Assembly (NCBI RefSeq): GCF_030269515.1
Contig: NZ_BSTM01000022.1
Location: 1 to 64,000, forward strand
Reading direction: 5' to 3'
Source: Actinomadura sp. NBRC 104412
GTDB lineage: Bacteria; Actinomycetota; Actinomycetes; Streptosporangiales; Streptosporangiaceae
Length of the DNA stretch: 64,000 bases
Below the pieces are notes generated by a model. It ran no database searches. It saw only the letters and a list, made by a program, of their open reading frames with translations, and was not told the DNA's origin. Below, in pieces: positions 17,207-26,300 of the stretch. The position numbers and the translations under genes are program-made. Within the stretch, counting starts at the first letter, position 1. Each line of letters begins with the position of its first letter.

Positions 17207-18585
17207 ACGCCTCGGCGATCTCCACGCGGCTCGGTGAGTTCGTCGCCACGACCGGCTTCGACGACCTCGACCCCGCGATCGTGGAGCGCGCCAAGAAATC
17301 CATCCTGGACCTCCTCGGGGTGACCTTGTGCGGGTCGCGGTCGGAGTCGGCCGCGGAGTTCGAGCGGTACGTCACGGCGCAGCGTGCCGCCGGGGAGGCC
17401 ACCGTGCTCGGCGCCGGCCGGTGTTCGAGCGCCTACTACGCGGCACTGCTCAACGGGACGTTCGCGCACGCCACCGAGTTGTCCGAGACGTTCAACCGCG
17501 CTGTGGTGCACCCGGGCAACGTGGTGCTGCCGGCGGTGCTCGCGGTGGCCGAGCGGCAGCGCGCCAGCGGCCGCGACGCGATCCGCGCCGCGGTCGTCGG
17601 CTACGAGGTGCTGATCCGCGCGGGCCTGTCACTCGGTACGGCGTGGATGATGGATCAGGGCTACCATCCGCCGAGCGCCGTCGGGCCGCTCGGGTCGGCC
17701 GCCGCGGCGGCGAGCCTGCTCGGCCTGGAACCGGATGCCGCGGCCGAGACGCTGGGCATCGCGGCCTGCCTCACACCGAGCACGCTCGCCGGTGCGTTCC
17801 GCGGCGCGACCGTGAAGGAGCTGTTCGAGGGCTATGCCGCCGCGACCGGAGTGCTGGCGGCCGACCTCGCCGCCCAAGGCATCACCGGGGTCGCCGAGTG
17901 GCCGCGCGACTGGTACCGCGCGGTGGCCCGGCGGCACGACGCCGAAGTGCTCATCGACGGGCTCGGCAGCCGGTGGAAGGTCGGTTCGGGAGGGCTGCGC
18001 ACCAAGACCCGTGCCGTCGCCGCGATGGCCACGCCCACACTCGACGCCGTCCAGGAGATCCTCGCCGAAGCGACGATCCGGCCGGACGAGATCACCTCGG
18101 TGCGGGTCGAGAGCGCGCGGCGGGTCACCATCGGGGGCGTGGCGACGCCACCGACCGTGGTCGCCGCGCGGGCGAGCGTGCCGTTCCTGACCGCGTTCGC
18201 TCTCGCACGCCAGGACGAGTTCCTTTCGGACCCCTACCTGGTGCGCGTTCTTACCAAGGACGTGCTGGAGGCGCCCGAGGTGCGCCGGCTCGCGTCCACC
18301 GTGGACCTGGTGGTGGACGAGGAGATCGACCGCGCGTTCGAGGAGGGCTGGCCGCCAGCGTTCGCCGCTCGGGTGACGGTCACGGCCGGCGGCGCCACGC
18401 ACGAACGGTACGTGGACTCCTTTCCCCGTACGGCCAACCTTTCCTGGGACGACCTCGCCGCGAAATTCCGCGCCATCACCAGCGGCGTGCTCGCCGCGGA
18501 CCGCGCGGAACGCCTTGTCGAGCGCGTCCGCAAGCTGGACGAGGTGGCCGATGTCCGCGACGTCCTCACCCTGGCCGGCTCATGA
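17155..18585 (+). CDS. MmgE/PrpD family protein (first of two)
   Basis: The 476-residue protein has the two-domain MmgE/PrpD layout: an N-terminal all-helical domain (KKSILDLLGVTLCG, NGTFAHATELSETF, VVHPGNVVLPAVLAVAE) and a C-terminal alpha/beta domain (KVGSGGLRTKTRAVAAMATPTLDAVQEI). Known members include 2-methylcitrate dehydratase, cis-aconitate decarboxylase and iminodisuccinate epimerase; the reaction here is not predictable. The first ATG overlaps the aldolase stop (ATGA), and four more in-frame starts follow in the 12-bp repeat, so the true start is uncertain. The divergent second paralogue lies at 29809. Confidence 0.85.
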   Translation: MSGRMSGQVSGRMSGSVDASAISTRLGEFVATTGFDDLDPAIVERAKKSILDLLGVTLCGSRSESAAEFERYVTAQRAAGEATVLGAGRCSSAYYAALLNGTFAHATELSETFNRAVVHPGNVVLPAVLAVAERQRASGRDAIRAAVVGYEVLIRAGLSLGTAWMMDQGYHPPSAVGPLGSAAAAASLLGLEPDAAAETLGIAACLTPSTLAGAFRGATVKELFEGYAAATGVLAADLAAQGITGVAEWPRDWYRAVARRHDAEVLIDGLGSRWKVGSGGLRTKTRAVAAMATPTLDAVQEILAEATIRPDEITSVRVESARRVTIGGVATPPTVVAARASVPFLTAFALARQDEFLSDPYLVRVLTKDVLEAPEVRRLASTVDLVVDEEIDRAFEEGWPPAFAARVTVTAGGATHERYVDSFPRTANLSWDDLAAKFRAITSGVLAADRAERLVERVRKLDEVADVRDVLTLAGS

Positions 18586-19712
18586 GGGTGGGCACCGCCG
18601 CGCTCGCCGGGATCCGGGTGCTGGACTTCTCGACCTTGCTGCCGGGCCCTTTCGCCACCTTGCTGCTCGCGACCGCCGGCGCCGAGGTCACCAAGGTGGA
18701 GCGGCCCGGCGGCGGCGACGAGATGCGCTCCTACACGCCCCGGTTCGGCACGACGAGCGCCAACTTCGCGATCCTCAACGCGGGAAAGCGCAGCCTGGCG
18801 ATCGATCTCAAGGACCCGGCGCAGCGAGAGCGGCTGCGTGGGGCGTTGCGCGACACCGATGTTCTCGTGGAGCAGTTCAGGCCCGGTGTGATGGCCCGGC
18901 TGGGGCTGGACTACCCGAGCGTCCGGGAGGTCAATCCGCGGCTGGTGTACTGCTCGATCACCGGCTACGGCCAGGAGGGCGAGCGGGCCGGTGACGCCGG
19001 GCACGACCTGAACTACCTCGCCGAGACCGGCATGCTCGACCTGTGCCGGGACGCCACCGGCTCGCCACCGCTGCCGCCGGTGCTGGTCGCGGACCTCGCC
19101 GGCGGTGCCTATCCCGCGGTGCTCAACATCCTGCTGGCCCTGCGCGCCAGGGAGAGCACCGGCACCGGCATGCATCTGGACGTCAATATGAGCGCCAACC
19201 TGTTCCCGCTCATGTACTGGGCGTGGGCCGGGGGCCACGCGACCGGTGCCTGGCCCGTGCCCGGAGGCGAGCTCGTCACCGGCGGCAGCCCGCGCTACCA
19301 GGTGTACCGCACCGCCGACGGACGCCATCTGGCCGCCGCGCCGCTGGAGGAGAGGTTCTGGCGGCGCTTCTGCGACCTGATCGGGCTCGGCGAGTCCGAA
19401 CGGGACGACCGCCGTGATCCCGCCGGTGTGCGGGCCGCTGTGGCCGAGCGGATCGCCCGCCATGACGCCGAGTATTGGCGGCGCCGCTTCGCCGGCCAGG
19501 ACGTGTGCTGCTCGGTGGTGCGGACCCTGCCGGAGGCGCTCGCCGATCCCGCGATGAACCCCGGTACGCGGGCCGAGGTGGCCGACGGCGAGCACCGGAT
19601 GCCCGCCTTGCCGATGCCCGTCGGTCCCGGCTTGGCCGCCGATCCCGGCCTGCTGCTCAGCCCCGGCCTCGGCCGGCACGGCGGAGTCCTGGAGGAGGCC
19701 CGCCGTGACTAG
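18582..19712 (+). CDS. CaiB/BaiF-family protein, alpha-methylacyl-CoA racemase-like
   Basis: This 376-residue class III CoA-transferase-fold protein opens with LAGIRVLDFSTLLPGPFATLLLATAGAEVTKVERP. The segment GHDLNYLAETG and the following VLVADLAGGAYPAVLNILLAL are closer to alpha-methylacyl-CoA racemases than to formyl-CoA transferases; the Asp of GHD corresponds to the catalytic residue. If so, it would epimerise a 2-methyl-branched acyl-CoA so that a dehydrogenase can use it. ATGA overlap with the gene before. Confidence 0.82.
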   Translation: MRVGTAALAGIRVLDFSTLLPGPFATLLLATAGAEVTKVERPGGGDEMRSYTPRFGTTSANFAILNAGKRSLAIDLKDPAQRERLRGALRDTDVLVEQFRPGVMARLGLDYPSVREVNPRLVYCSITGYGQEGERAGDAGHDLNYLAETGMLDLCRDATGSPPLPPVLVADLAGGAYPAVLNILLALRARESTGTGMHLDVNMSANLFPLMYWAWAGGHATGAWPVPGGELVTGGSPRYQVYRTADGRHLAAAPLEERFWRRFCDLIGLGESERDDRRDPAGVRAAVAERIARHDAEYWRRRFAGQDVCCSVVRTLPEALADPAMNPGTRAEVADGEHRMPALPMPVGPGLAADPGLLLSPGLGRHGGVLEEARRD

Positions 19713-20943
19713 CCGTGCACCGGGCCCCCTGCACGGCCTGCGGGTCGTGGACGTCTCGACGTCCTACGCGGGCCCGTCCGCGACCATGTACCTCGCCGAC
19801 CTCGGCGCCGACGTCATCAAGGTGGAGCGTCCGGGCGGCGACGAGGCGCGCAGGTGGGGTCCGCCGTTCACCGGACAGGACGCGGCCTGGTTCTACTCGG
19901 CCAATCGCGGCAAGCGCAGCGTCGTGCTGGACCTCACGGCGGCCGAGGGCCAAGCGCTGCTCCACCGGATGCTGGAGCGGGCCGACGTGTTCGTGGAGAG
20001 CATGAGCCGCTCCGCGCTGCGGCGGCTCGACCTCGCCCCGGAGACGATACGGACCCGGTATCCGCGGCTGGTGTATTGCGCGATCTCGGGGTTCGGGCTG
20101 GACGGGCCCGACGCGTCCCTGCGCGGCTACGACCTCATCGCGCAGGCCCGGTCCGGGCTGATGAGCGTGACCGGAGAGGCCGGCGGGGCACCGCAGCGGA
20201 TCGGCACGGCGGTGTCGGACGTGGTCACCGGCATGGTGGCCGCGCTGGCGATCAGCGCCGCCGTGGTGCGCCAGCGGGAGACCGGCGCGGGCGAGCTGGT
20301 CGACGCGTCGCTGCTGGACGCCGACCTCGCGCTGATGGCACCGCGGATCGCCAGCTACCTGGCCGGAGAGCCGGAGCCGCGGCCGTCCGGGGGTACCGAT
20401 TCGGTGCTGTCGGTGTACCAGGCGTTCCCGACCGCCGACGAGGCCATCGTCGTGGCGATCGGCAACGATGCGATCTGGAGGCGTTTCTGCGCCGCCATCG
20501 GCCTGCCCGAACTCGCCGCCGACCCGCGGCTGGCCACCAACGACGGCCGGCGCGCGCACCGCGGCCGGGTCGTGGAGGCGATCGGCGCCCGGCTCGCGAC
20601 CCGGAACTCGGCGCACTGGCTCGCCCGGCTGGTCGAGGCGAACGTGCCGGCCTCGGCGATCCACGGGCTGTCCTCGGTCGTCGCCGACCCGCACCTACGG
20701 GCCCGGGGGGCGCTGCTTCCGGTCAACGGCGCGGAGACCGGGCCGGTGATGGTGGTGGGCCCGCCGTGGCGGCTCGGCTCGGCACCCGCCGTGCCGGACA
20801 CGGTGCCGCGGGCCGGCCAGCATACGCGGGAAGTCCTCGGGGAACTCGGCGTCCCCGCCGACGACCTGGAGCGGCTGCTGCTGAAGGGCGTCGTCGCCGA
20901 GCCGGTGCCCGGCGCACGGACCGCCTCGGGCGGTGGCGCATGA
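19705..20943 (+). CDS. CaiB/BaiF family CoA transferase
   Basis: A 412-residue class III CoA transferase. Visible family features are LHGLRVVDVSTSYAGPSATMYLADLGADVIKVERPGG near the N-terminus and the nucleophile Asp in RGYDLIAQARSGLMS, followed by GTAVSDVVTGMVAALAI. It should transfer CoA from an acyl-CoA donor to a free acid. The GTG start overlaps the racemase-like gene by 8 bp and follows GGAGGAG. Provides an alternative to the CoA ligase for activating the substrate. Confidence 0.87.
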   Translation: MTSRAPGPLHGLRVVDVSTSYAGPSATMYLADLGADVIKVERPGGDEARRWGPPFTGQDAAWFYSANRGKRSVVLDLTAAEGQALLHRMLERADVFVESMSRSALRRLDLAPETIRTRYPRLVYCAISGFGLDGPDASLRGYDLIAQARSGLMSVTGEAGGAPQRIGTAVSDVVTGMVAALAISAAVVRQRETGAGELVDASLLDADLALMAPRIASYLAGEPEPRPSGGTDSVLSVYQAFPTADEAIVVAIGNDAIWRRFCAAIGLPELAADPRLATNDGRRAHRGRVVEAIGARLATRNSAHWLARLVEANVPASAIHGLSSVVADPHLRARGALLPVNGAETGPVMVVGPPWRLGSAPAVPDTVPRAGQHTREVLGELGVPADDLERLLLKGVVAEPVPGARTASGGGA

Positions 20944-21716
20944 GCACGCTGGAGATCGTCTTCGCCGACGGCGTCTACACGCTCAGGCTCTCGCGACCGG
21001 ACGTGCACAACGCGCTCAACGCCGCCCTGTTCGCCGAACTGTCCGGCGCGATCGCGCGGATCGACGCGGACCCGGACGCGCGGGCGGTCGTCCTGACCGG
21101 CGCGGGGCGCAGCTTCTGCGCGGGCGCCGACCTCGACGAGCTCACCGGGCTCGGCGCCGAAGCGGCCCACCGCCTGCTCTCCCGCGGCCAGGCGGTGCTG
21201 CGCGCGCTGGAGGCGCTCGGTGTCCCGGTGATCGGCGCCGTCAACGGGGCCGCGCTCGGCGGTGGCTGCGAACTGGCCCTGGCGTGCGACTTCCTGCTCG
21301 CCGCCGACGACGCGCGCTTCGCACTGCCCGAATCCGGTCTCGGCCTGATGCCCGGATATGGCGGCACCCAGCGGCTCCCGCTGCTCATCGGCGCGCACGC
21401 CGCCCGGTTCGCCATGCTCACCGGAAGGCCGATCGGCGCCGAGCGGGCCTACCAGCTCGGGCTGGTCGCGCTGCCCCCGGTACCCGCGGGCGAGCTGGCC
21501 TCGCTCGCCCGCGAGGTCGCCGCGGAAGTCGCCGGGCGCAGCGTGGCCGCGAACGCGGCGATCCTCGCCGCGACCTCCACAAGCCGCGCGCGTGACGCGG
21601 GACTCGATCTGGAGGCGGCGCTGGCGGCGATCGCGGTCAGCGGCTCCCACGCCGCGGAAGGCATCGCGGCGTTCCGCGAACGGCGAAGGCCGGGCTTCCA
21701 AGGAGGCGCCACGTGA
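20940..21716 (+). CDS. Enoyl-CoA hydratase/isomerase
   Basis: This 258-residue crotonase-fold protein keeps both catalytic glutamates of true hydratases: one in GGGCELALACDF and one in FALPESGLGLMPGYGGTQRL. The oxyanion-forming stretch FCAGADLDEL is present. It should hydrate a 2-enoyl-CoA made by the adjacent acyl-CoA dehydrogenase. Start and stop overlap neighbours (ATGA at the front, GTGA at the end), so it is translated within the operon. Confidence 0.9.
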   Translation: MSTLEIVFADGVYTLRLSRPDVHNALNAALFAELSGAIARIDADPDARAVVLTGAGRSFCAGADLDELTGLGAEAAHRLLSRGQAVLRALEALGVPVIGAVNGAALGGGCELALACDFLLAADDARFALPESGLGLMPGYGGTQRLPLLIGAHAARFAMLTGRPIGAERAYQLGLVALPPVPAGELASLAREVAAEVAGRSVAANAAILAATSTSRARDAGLDLEAALAAIAVSGSHAAEGIAAFRERRRPGFQGGAT

Positions 21717-22924
21717 GATACCTGGACGAGCACGTCCCCGACACCCTGCTGGGACCGGCCGAGCTGGAACTGCGCGAGCGGCTGCGGACCGTTCTCGCCT
21801 CGGAGGTGGCACCGCGCGCCGCCGAGGTCGACGCCGCGGGCGCGTTCGCCGGCCCGAGCTATCAGGCGCTGGCCCGAGCCGGCCTCGCCAGGCTGCTGTT
21901 CCGGCCCGAGCACGGCGGCACCGGCCACGGCACGGTCGCCTATGCGATGGCGGTCGCCGAGATCGCCGCCGTGTGCGCGTCGACCTCGCTGATCTACATG
22001 ACCCAGACGCACGCGGCCTTCCCGATCCTCGTGGCCGGCACCGAGGCGCAACGGCACGAATACCTGCCGAGCCTGTGCTCGGGCGAGCGGTACGGGTCAC
22101 TCGCGATCACCGAGCCGGAGGCGGGTTCGGACGTCGCCGCACTGCGCACGGTCGCCTACCGCGACGGCGCCGGCTACCTGCTCGACGGCGCGAAGACGTT
22201 CATCACCACCGGTGACCGCGCCGACGTGATCGTGTGCTTCGCGACCGTGGACCCCGCCGCCGGACGGGACGGGCTGACCGCGTTCATCGTCGAGGGCGAC
22301 GCACCCGGCCTGCGCCGTGGCCGCGTGCTGGACAAGCTCGGCATGCACGGCTCGACCACCGCCGAACTGTTCCTCGACGGCGTCCGGGTGCCGGCCGGCG
22401 CGCTGCTCGGCCGCGAGGGCGGCGGCTGGGAGCTGTCCATGCGCTCGGTGGTGAAGTCACGCATCAGCGCGGCCGCGCAAGGGGTCGGAATCGCCACCGG
22501 CGCCTACCTCGCCGGCCTGGACCGGCTCCACGCGGGCGGCCGGCCGCCGCAGCGGGTCGCGTTCGCGCTGGCGGAACTGAGGACGGCCATCGCCGCCGCC
22601 CGCCTCCTGCTGTACGCCACGGCGGCCGCGGCCGATCGCGCGGACGCCCCCGACCTCGTCGCGGAGGTGGCGATGCTCAAGCTGGCCTGCACCGACCTCG
22701 GTGTCCACGTGGCCGACACCATGACCGGGCTGCTCGGCGGCGCCGGCGACCTGACCGGCACCGGCGTGGAGCACCGCCTGCGCGACGCGGTGGTCACCCA
22801 GATCTACGACGGCACCAACAACGTCCAGCGCCTGCTCGTCGACCGCGACACCCGTAAGCGCCTGTCTCCTGTTCTTGCCGGGGGGTCTGAGGGGTCGTCC
22901 CCCGAGAGGCGGGAGGCGTCATGA
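21713..22924 (+). CDS. Acyl-CoA dehydrogenase, with Asp at the usual catalytic Glu position
   Basis: The 403-residue flavoenzyme shows the ACAD pattern: YGSLAITEPEAGSDVAALRT (FAD/substrate loop), DKLGMHGSTTAELFLDGVRVP and a C-terminal helical domain. The motif normally read YEGTN-x-x-QR, which supplies the catalytic base, is YDGTNNVQR here, so the base would be Asp. That may signal an unusual substrate. The C-terminal 18 residues are encoded by a GC-rich repeat-like element. GTG start overlaps the hydratase stop. Confidence 0.88.
   Translation: MRYLDEHVPDTLLGPAELELRERLRTVLASEVAPRAAEVDAAGAFAGPSYQALARAGLARLLFRPEHGGTGHGTVAYAMAVAEIAAVCASTSLIYMTQTHAAFPILVAGTEAQRHEYLPSLCSGERYGSLAITEPEAGSDVAALRTVAYRDGAGYLLDGAKTFITTGDRADVIVCFATVDPAAGRDGLTAFIVEGDAPGLRRGRVLDKLGMHGSTTAELFLDGVRVPAGALLGREGGGWELSMRSVVKSRISAAAQGVGIATGAYLAGLDRLHAGGRPPQRVAFALAELRTAIAAARLLLYATAAAADRADAPDLVAEVAMLKLACTDLGVHVADTMTGLLGGAGDLTGTGVEHRLRDAVVTQIYDGTNNVQRLLVDRDTRKRLSPVLAGGSEGSSPERREAS
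22871..22924 (+). repeat. GC-rich palindromic repeat at the 3' end of the acyl-CoA dehydrogenase gene (copy 1)
   Basis: The sequence begins GTTCTTGCCGGGGGGTC, contains a GTCCCCC arm and ends GCGTCATGA. It matches in order and orientation the 3' end of the ABC ATPase gene on the minus strand (32922-32967), with 9 bp (TGAGGGGTC) extra here. Both copies encode an AGGS...SP...R..AS tail and the stop codon. It resembles a REP-like element. Confidence 0.55.
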
Positions 22925-22940
22925 GGAGAGGCAGGACGCC

Positions 22941-23699
22941 ATGACCGCCGGGGTGCTGGACGGGCGGGTGGCCGTGGTCACCGGAAGCGGCCGCGGGATC
23001 GGGGCCGCCGCCGCCCTCGCCCTCGCCGGGGCGGGCGCGGACGTGGTGCTCACCGGCCGCGACGCCGGCCGGCTCGGCGAGGTCGCCGCGCGGGTGCGGG
23101 CACTCGGCCGGCGGGCGCTGCCGGTGCCCGCGGACGTGCGCGACACCGCCGCGGTGACCGCCGTGATGGACGCCGCGGTCGGCGAGCTGGGCAGGCTCGA
23201 CGTCCTGGTGAACAACAGCGGCGTCGTCTCGAGCATGCCGGTGCTGGACACGACCGACGAGGAATGGCATCGCGTCGTCGACACCAACCTGCACGGCGCG
23301 TTCCGCTGCCTGCGCGCCGCCGGACGGCACATGGTCGCGGCGGGCGGCGGCAAAGTGATCAACATCGCGTCGCACTTCGCGATGAAGGGCGTGGCCCGGC
23401 ACGCCGTCTACAGCGCCTCCAAGGCGGCGCTGGTGAGCCTCACCCGGTCGGTCGCCGTCGAGTGGGCGCCGTACGGCGTCCAGGTCAACGCGATCGCCCC
23501 CGGATACTTCGCCACCGACCTCAACGCGGACCTGCGCGCCGACCAGGCGGCGATGGAACGGATACTGCGCCAGATCCCGGCCCGCCGGTTCGGTGACCCG
23601 GCCGAGCTGGGCGCCTGGATCGTCCTGCTGGCCTCCCCGGCCGGTGACTTCGTGACCGGGCAGACCTTCGTCGTCGACGGCGGGCAGACGGCCCGTTGA
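22941..23699 (+). CDS. SDR-family oxidoreductase
   Basis: This 252-residue classical short-chain dehydrogenase has the NAD(P) motif TGSGRGIG, NNSG (the NNAG variant) and a catalytic triad of Ser (NIAS), Tyr and Lys (YSASK) with Ser 13 residues before Tyr, as in the family. It probably oxidises a hydroxyacyl-CoA or alcohol intermediate; in the BadI-type pathway the 2-hydroxycyclohexanecarboxyl-CoA dehydrogenase is also an SDR. It starts 16 bp after the dehydrogenase gene. Confidence 0.88.
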   Translation: MTAGVLDGRVAVVTGSGRGIGAAAALALAGAGADVVLTGRDAGRLGEVAARVRALGRRALPVPADVRDTAAVTAVMDAAVGELGRLDVLVNNSGVVSSMPVLDTTDEEWHRVVDTNLHGAFRCLRAAGRHMVAAGGGKVINIASHFAMKGVARHAVYSASKAALVSLTRSVAVEWAPYGVQVNAIAPGYFATDLNADLRADQAAMERILRQIPARRFGDPAELGAWIVLLASPAGDFVTGQTFVVDGGQTAR

Positions 23700-23736
23700 G
23701 CACAGCACCCCGCTGAGCACAGCACTGGGAGGGAAC

Positions 23737-24630
23737 ATGGAGCCGGTCATCGATCCGGCCGCGATCACGACGGTCGGTGTCCTGGGCGCCGGCACGATGG
23801 GCTCGGGCATCGCGACCGTCGTCGCCCGCGCCGGGCTTGAGGTGATCCTGATCGACAACGATGACGGCGCGCTCGCCCGCGGTCTCGAGAAGGTCCGCGC
23901 GTTCCTCGATCGAAGCGTCTCCTTGGGCAAGCTTCCCAGCCGTACCCGCGACGCGGCGTTGCGCTCGCTGCGCGGCACCACCGACCTCGGGCTCCTGGCG
24001 GACGCGGACGTGGTCGTGGAGGCGATCGTCGAGGACACGGCGGCGAAGGCGGGCGCGTTCGGCGCGCTGGACGACGTCTGCCGGCCGTCCACGCTGTTCC
24101 ACACCAACACCTCGACGCTTCCGGTCACCGCGATCGCCGCCGGCTCCAAGCACCCGCGCCGCGTCGTGGGAACCCACTACTGCAACCCCGCGCCGCTGAT
24201 GTCCTTGGTCGAGGTCGCGGCCGGTCGGCGTACCGCGCCCGAGGCGGTGGCCGCGAGCGAGGCATTCCTGCGGCGGGTCGGCAAGACCACCGTTCGCACC
24301 AAGGACACCCCCGGGTTCATCGTCAACCGATTCCTCATCCCGTTCGAGAACGACTGCATCCGCGCGCTGGAGGCGGGGCTGGGCACCGTCGAGTCCATCG
24401 ACCTGGCCGTCACCGGCGCGCTGCGTCACCCGATGGGACCGTTCACCCTGCTGGACATCGTCGGCCTGGACATCCACCGTGCGGTGTCGCTGCGACTGTA
24501 CGAGCAGTTGCGGGACCCGAGGTTCGCGCCGCCGCCGCTGGTCGAGGCGATGATCAGCGCCGGGACGCTCGGCCGCAAGACCGGCCGGGGCTTCTACGGC
24601 TACTCCGACGACCGCGCGTTCGGCGCATGA
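23737..24630 (+). CDS. 3-hydroxyacyl-CoA dehydrogenase (first of two)
   Basis: The 297-residue protein has the FadB/Hbd domain order. An NAD-binding Rossmann motif GVLGAGTMGSGIA (about 14-26) is followed by the catalytic His in GTHYCNPAPLMSLVEV and the C-terminal helical domain (KDTPGFIVNRFLIPFENDCIRALE, HPMGPFTLLDIVGLDI). It oxidises a (3S)-hydroxyacyl-CoA to the 3-oxo form. GGGAGGGA precedes the ATG. The next gene is a paralogue, so the pathway may contain two distinct oxidation steps or two chain lengths. Confidence 0.92.
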   Translation: MEPVIDPAAITTVGVLGAGTMGSGIATVVARAGLEVILIDNDDGALARGLEKVRAFLDRSVSLGKLPSRTRDAALRSLRGTTDLGLLADADVVVEAIVEDTAAKAGAFGALDDVCRPSTLFHTNTSTLPVTAIAAGSKHPRRVVGTHYCNPAPLMSLVEVAAGRRTAPEAVAASEAFLRRVGKTTVRTKDTPGFIVNRFLIPFENDCIRALEAGLGTVESIDLAVTGALRHPMGPFTLLDIVGLDIHRAVSLRLYEQLRDPRFAPPPLVEAMISAGTLGRKTGRGFYGYSDDRAFGA

Positions 24631-24642
24631 AGGGAGGCCACG

Positions 24643-25506
24643 ATGGCGGACGACGGTAGGCCCGTCGGGGTGGTCGGGTTCGGCGCGATGGGCTCGGGCA
24701 TCGCCACGGTGTGCGCGGCGGCCGGTCACACGGTCGTGGCGGTCGACACCACCTGGGCGGCGCTCGATGCCGGCCTGCGGCGGCAGCGCGACTTCCTCGC
24801 CGGCTCGGTCGAGCGCGGCAAGATCACCGAGGCGGAGCGGGACGCGACGCTCGGCCGGATCACGCGCGGCACCGAGCTCGCGGCGCTGGCCGACGCGCGA
24901 CTGGTCATCGAGGCGGTGGTGGAGCGGGCCGACGTCAAGCACGAGCTGGTCGGCCGGCTCGGCACGGTGCTCGCGCACGACGCCGTGCTCGCCACCAACA
25001 CCTCGGCGCTGTCGGTCACCGGTCTGGCCCGCCACGCCCCGGACCCGGAACGCGTGGCAGGGCTGCACTTCTTCAATCCTCCCCAGCTCATGCCGCTCGT
25101 CGAGGTGGTCCGCGCTCTCCAGACCGGCGATTCCACCGTCCAGACCCTGGTGGAGTTCGCCGAGTCGCTCGGCAAACGGCCGGTCGTGGTGCCCGACAGG
25201 CCGGGCTTCCTGGTGAACAGGCTGCTCATGCCGTACCTCAACGACGTCGTCCAGGCATACGACGACGGGCTCGCCTCGGCCGCCGACCTGGATACCGCGA
25301 TCCGCCTCGGGCTCGGTCACCCGATGGGCCCGCTGGAGTTGCTGGACCTCATCGGCGTCGATGTGCATCTGCACGCCACCACGGCCGCCTACGACGCGAC
25401 GCGCGACCCTCGCTTCGCACCGCCGCCGCTGCTGACCAGGATGGTCGAGGCCGACCGGCTCGGAGCCAAATCGGGACGCGGTTTCCGCGAAGGAGCCGGA
25501 GAATGA
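24643..25506 (+). CDS. 3-hydroxyacyl-CoA dehydrogenase (second of two)
   Basis: This 287-residue paralogue of the preceding enzyme has GVVGFGAMGSGIA (NAD site), catalytic His in GLHFFNPPQLMPLVEV and HPMGPLELLDLIGVDVHLH near the C-terminus. Its substrate side chains differ from those of the first copy, so they are unlikely to be redundant. GGGAGG precedes the ATG. The end overlaps the next gene by ATGA. Confidence 0.92.
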   Translation: MADDGRPVGVVGFGAMGSGIATVCAAAGHTVVAVDTTWAALDAGLRRQRDFLAGSVERGKITEAERDATLGRITRGTELAALADARLVIEAVVERADVKHELVGRLGTVLAHDAVLATNTSALSVTGLARHAPDPERVAGLHFFNPPQLMPLVEVVRALQTGDSTVQTLVEFAESLGKRPVVVPDRPGFLVNRLLMPYLNDVVQAYDDGLASAADLDTAIRLGLGHPMGPLELLDLIGVDVHLHATTAAYDATRDPRFAPPPLLTRMVEADRLGAKSGRGFREGAGE

Positions 25507-26300
25507 CCTCCACCTCCACCTCCAGCCCCGGCTACACCGACATCGTCGTCGAACCCGGTGTGATCACCACGATCACCATCAACCGGCCCGGCCAGGGCAA
25601 CAAGTTCCGCGCCCGCACCGCGATCGAGCTGGCCGACGCACTGCGGGCCTTCCGTGACAGCGCGTCCGCGCGGGTCGCCGTGCTGACCGGGGCGGGCGAG
25701 CGTTTCTTCTGCATCGGCGGTGAGCACGAGCCGCCGACGTCCACCGCGCCGGCGGCGGCGATGCCGATCGTGGACGTCTACGAACTCCTGGACACCAGCC
25801 CCAAGCCGGTGATCGCGGCGGTCAACGGGTACGCCGTGGGCGGCGGCAACGTCCTCGCGCTGGCCTGCGACCTGACCATCGCCGCCGATCACGCGGTGTT
25901 CCGTCAGGTCGGCCCGATGGTCGGCAGCTTCGACGCCGGCTACGGCACCTGGCTGCTCGAAGAGACCGTGGGACGCAAGCGCGCCAAGGAGATCTGGTAC
26001 CTCAACCGCAAGTACACCGCGCGGGAGGCGCTGCGGATCGGTCTGATCAACGAGATCGTCCCGATCGCCGGACTCGCCGCGAGGGCGCGGGACCTGGCGA
26101 CCGAGCTGTCCCGCCGCTCACCCGCCGCGCTGGCCGCGCTCAAGGCCGCGTTCTCCGCGCGTCACAGCGGGATCGCCGGGCAGGCACGGCTCGCCCACGA
26201 TCAGCTATTGACGTTCTACCTGCACACGGAGGAGGCCACCGAGATGTCGGCGGCGTTCACCGAGCGGCGTGCGCCCGATTCCGGGAGGTTCTACCGATGA
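25503..26300 (+). CDS. Crotonase-family enzyme resembling BadI ring-opening hydrolase / MenB
   Basis: This 265-residue protein is a crotonase, but not of the hydratase type. It has GYAVGGGNVLALACDLTIAAD, then RQVGPMVGSFDAGYGTWLL and KRAKEIWYLNRKYTAREALRIGLINEIVP. These segments resemble 2-ketocyclohexanecarboxyl-CoA hydrolase (BadI) and 1,4-dihydroxy-2-naphthoyl-CoA synthase (MenB), including the Asp in FDAGYG. No menaquinone genes are nearby, and the beta-oxidation context favours a BadI-like C-C cleavage of a cyclic 2-oxoacyl-CoA. The assignment is by remembered family similarity. Confidence 0.75.
   Translation: MTSTSTSSPGYTDIVVEPGVITTITINRPGQGNKFRARTAIELADALRAFRDSASARVAVLTGAGERFFCIGGEHEPPTSTAPAAAMPIVDVYELLDTSPKPVIAAVNGYAVGGGNVLALACDLTIAADHAVFRQVGPMVGSFDAGYGTWLLEETVGRKRAKEIWYLNRKYTAREALRIGLINEIVPIAGLAARARDLATELSRRSPAALAALKAAFSARHSGIAGQARLAHDQLLTFYLHTEEATEMSAAFTERRAPDSGRFYR

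Noticed and set aside
16939..18585. A longer 548-residue start for the first MmgE/PrpD protein
   Set aside because: The extra residues lie inside the aldolase gene; the ATG at 17155 is coupled to its stop codon.
17328..19712. A 794-residue frame including the racemase-like protein
   Set aside because: The N-terminal part is an Arg-rich shadow of MmgE/PrpD. ATG at 18582 overlaps the previous stop.
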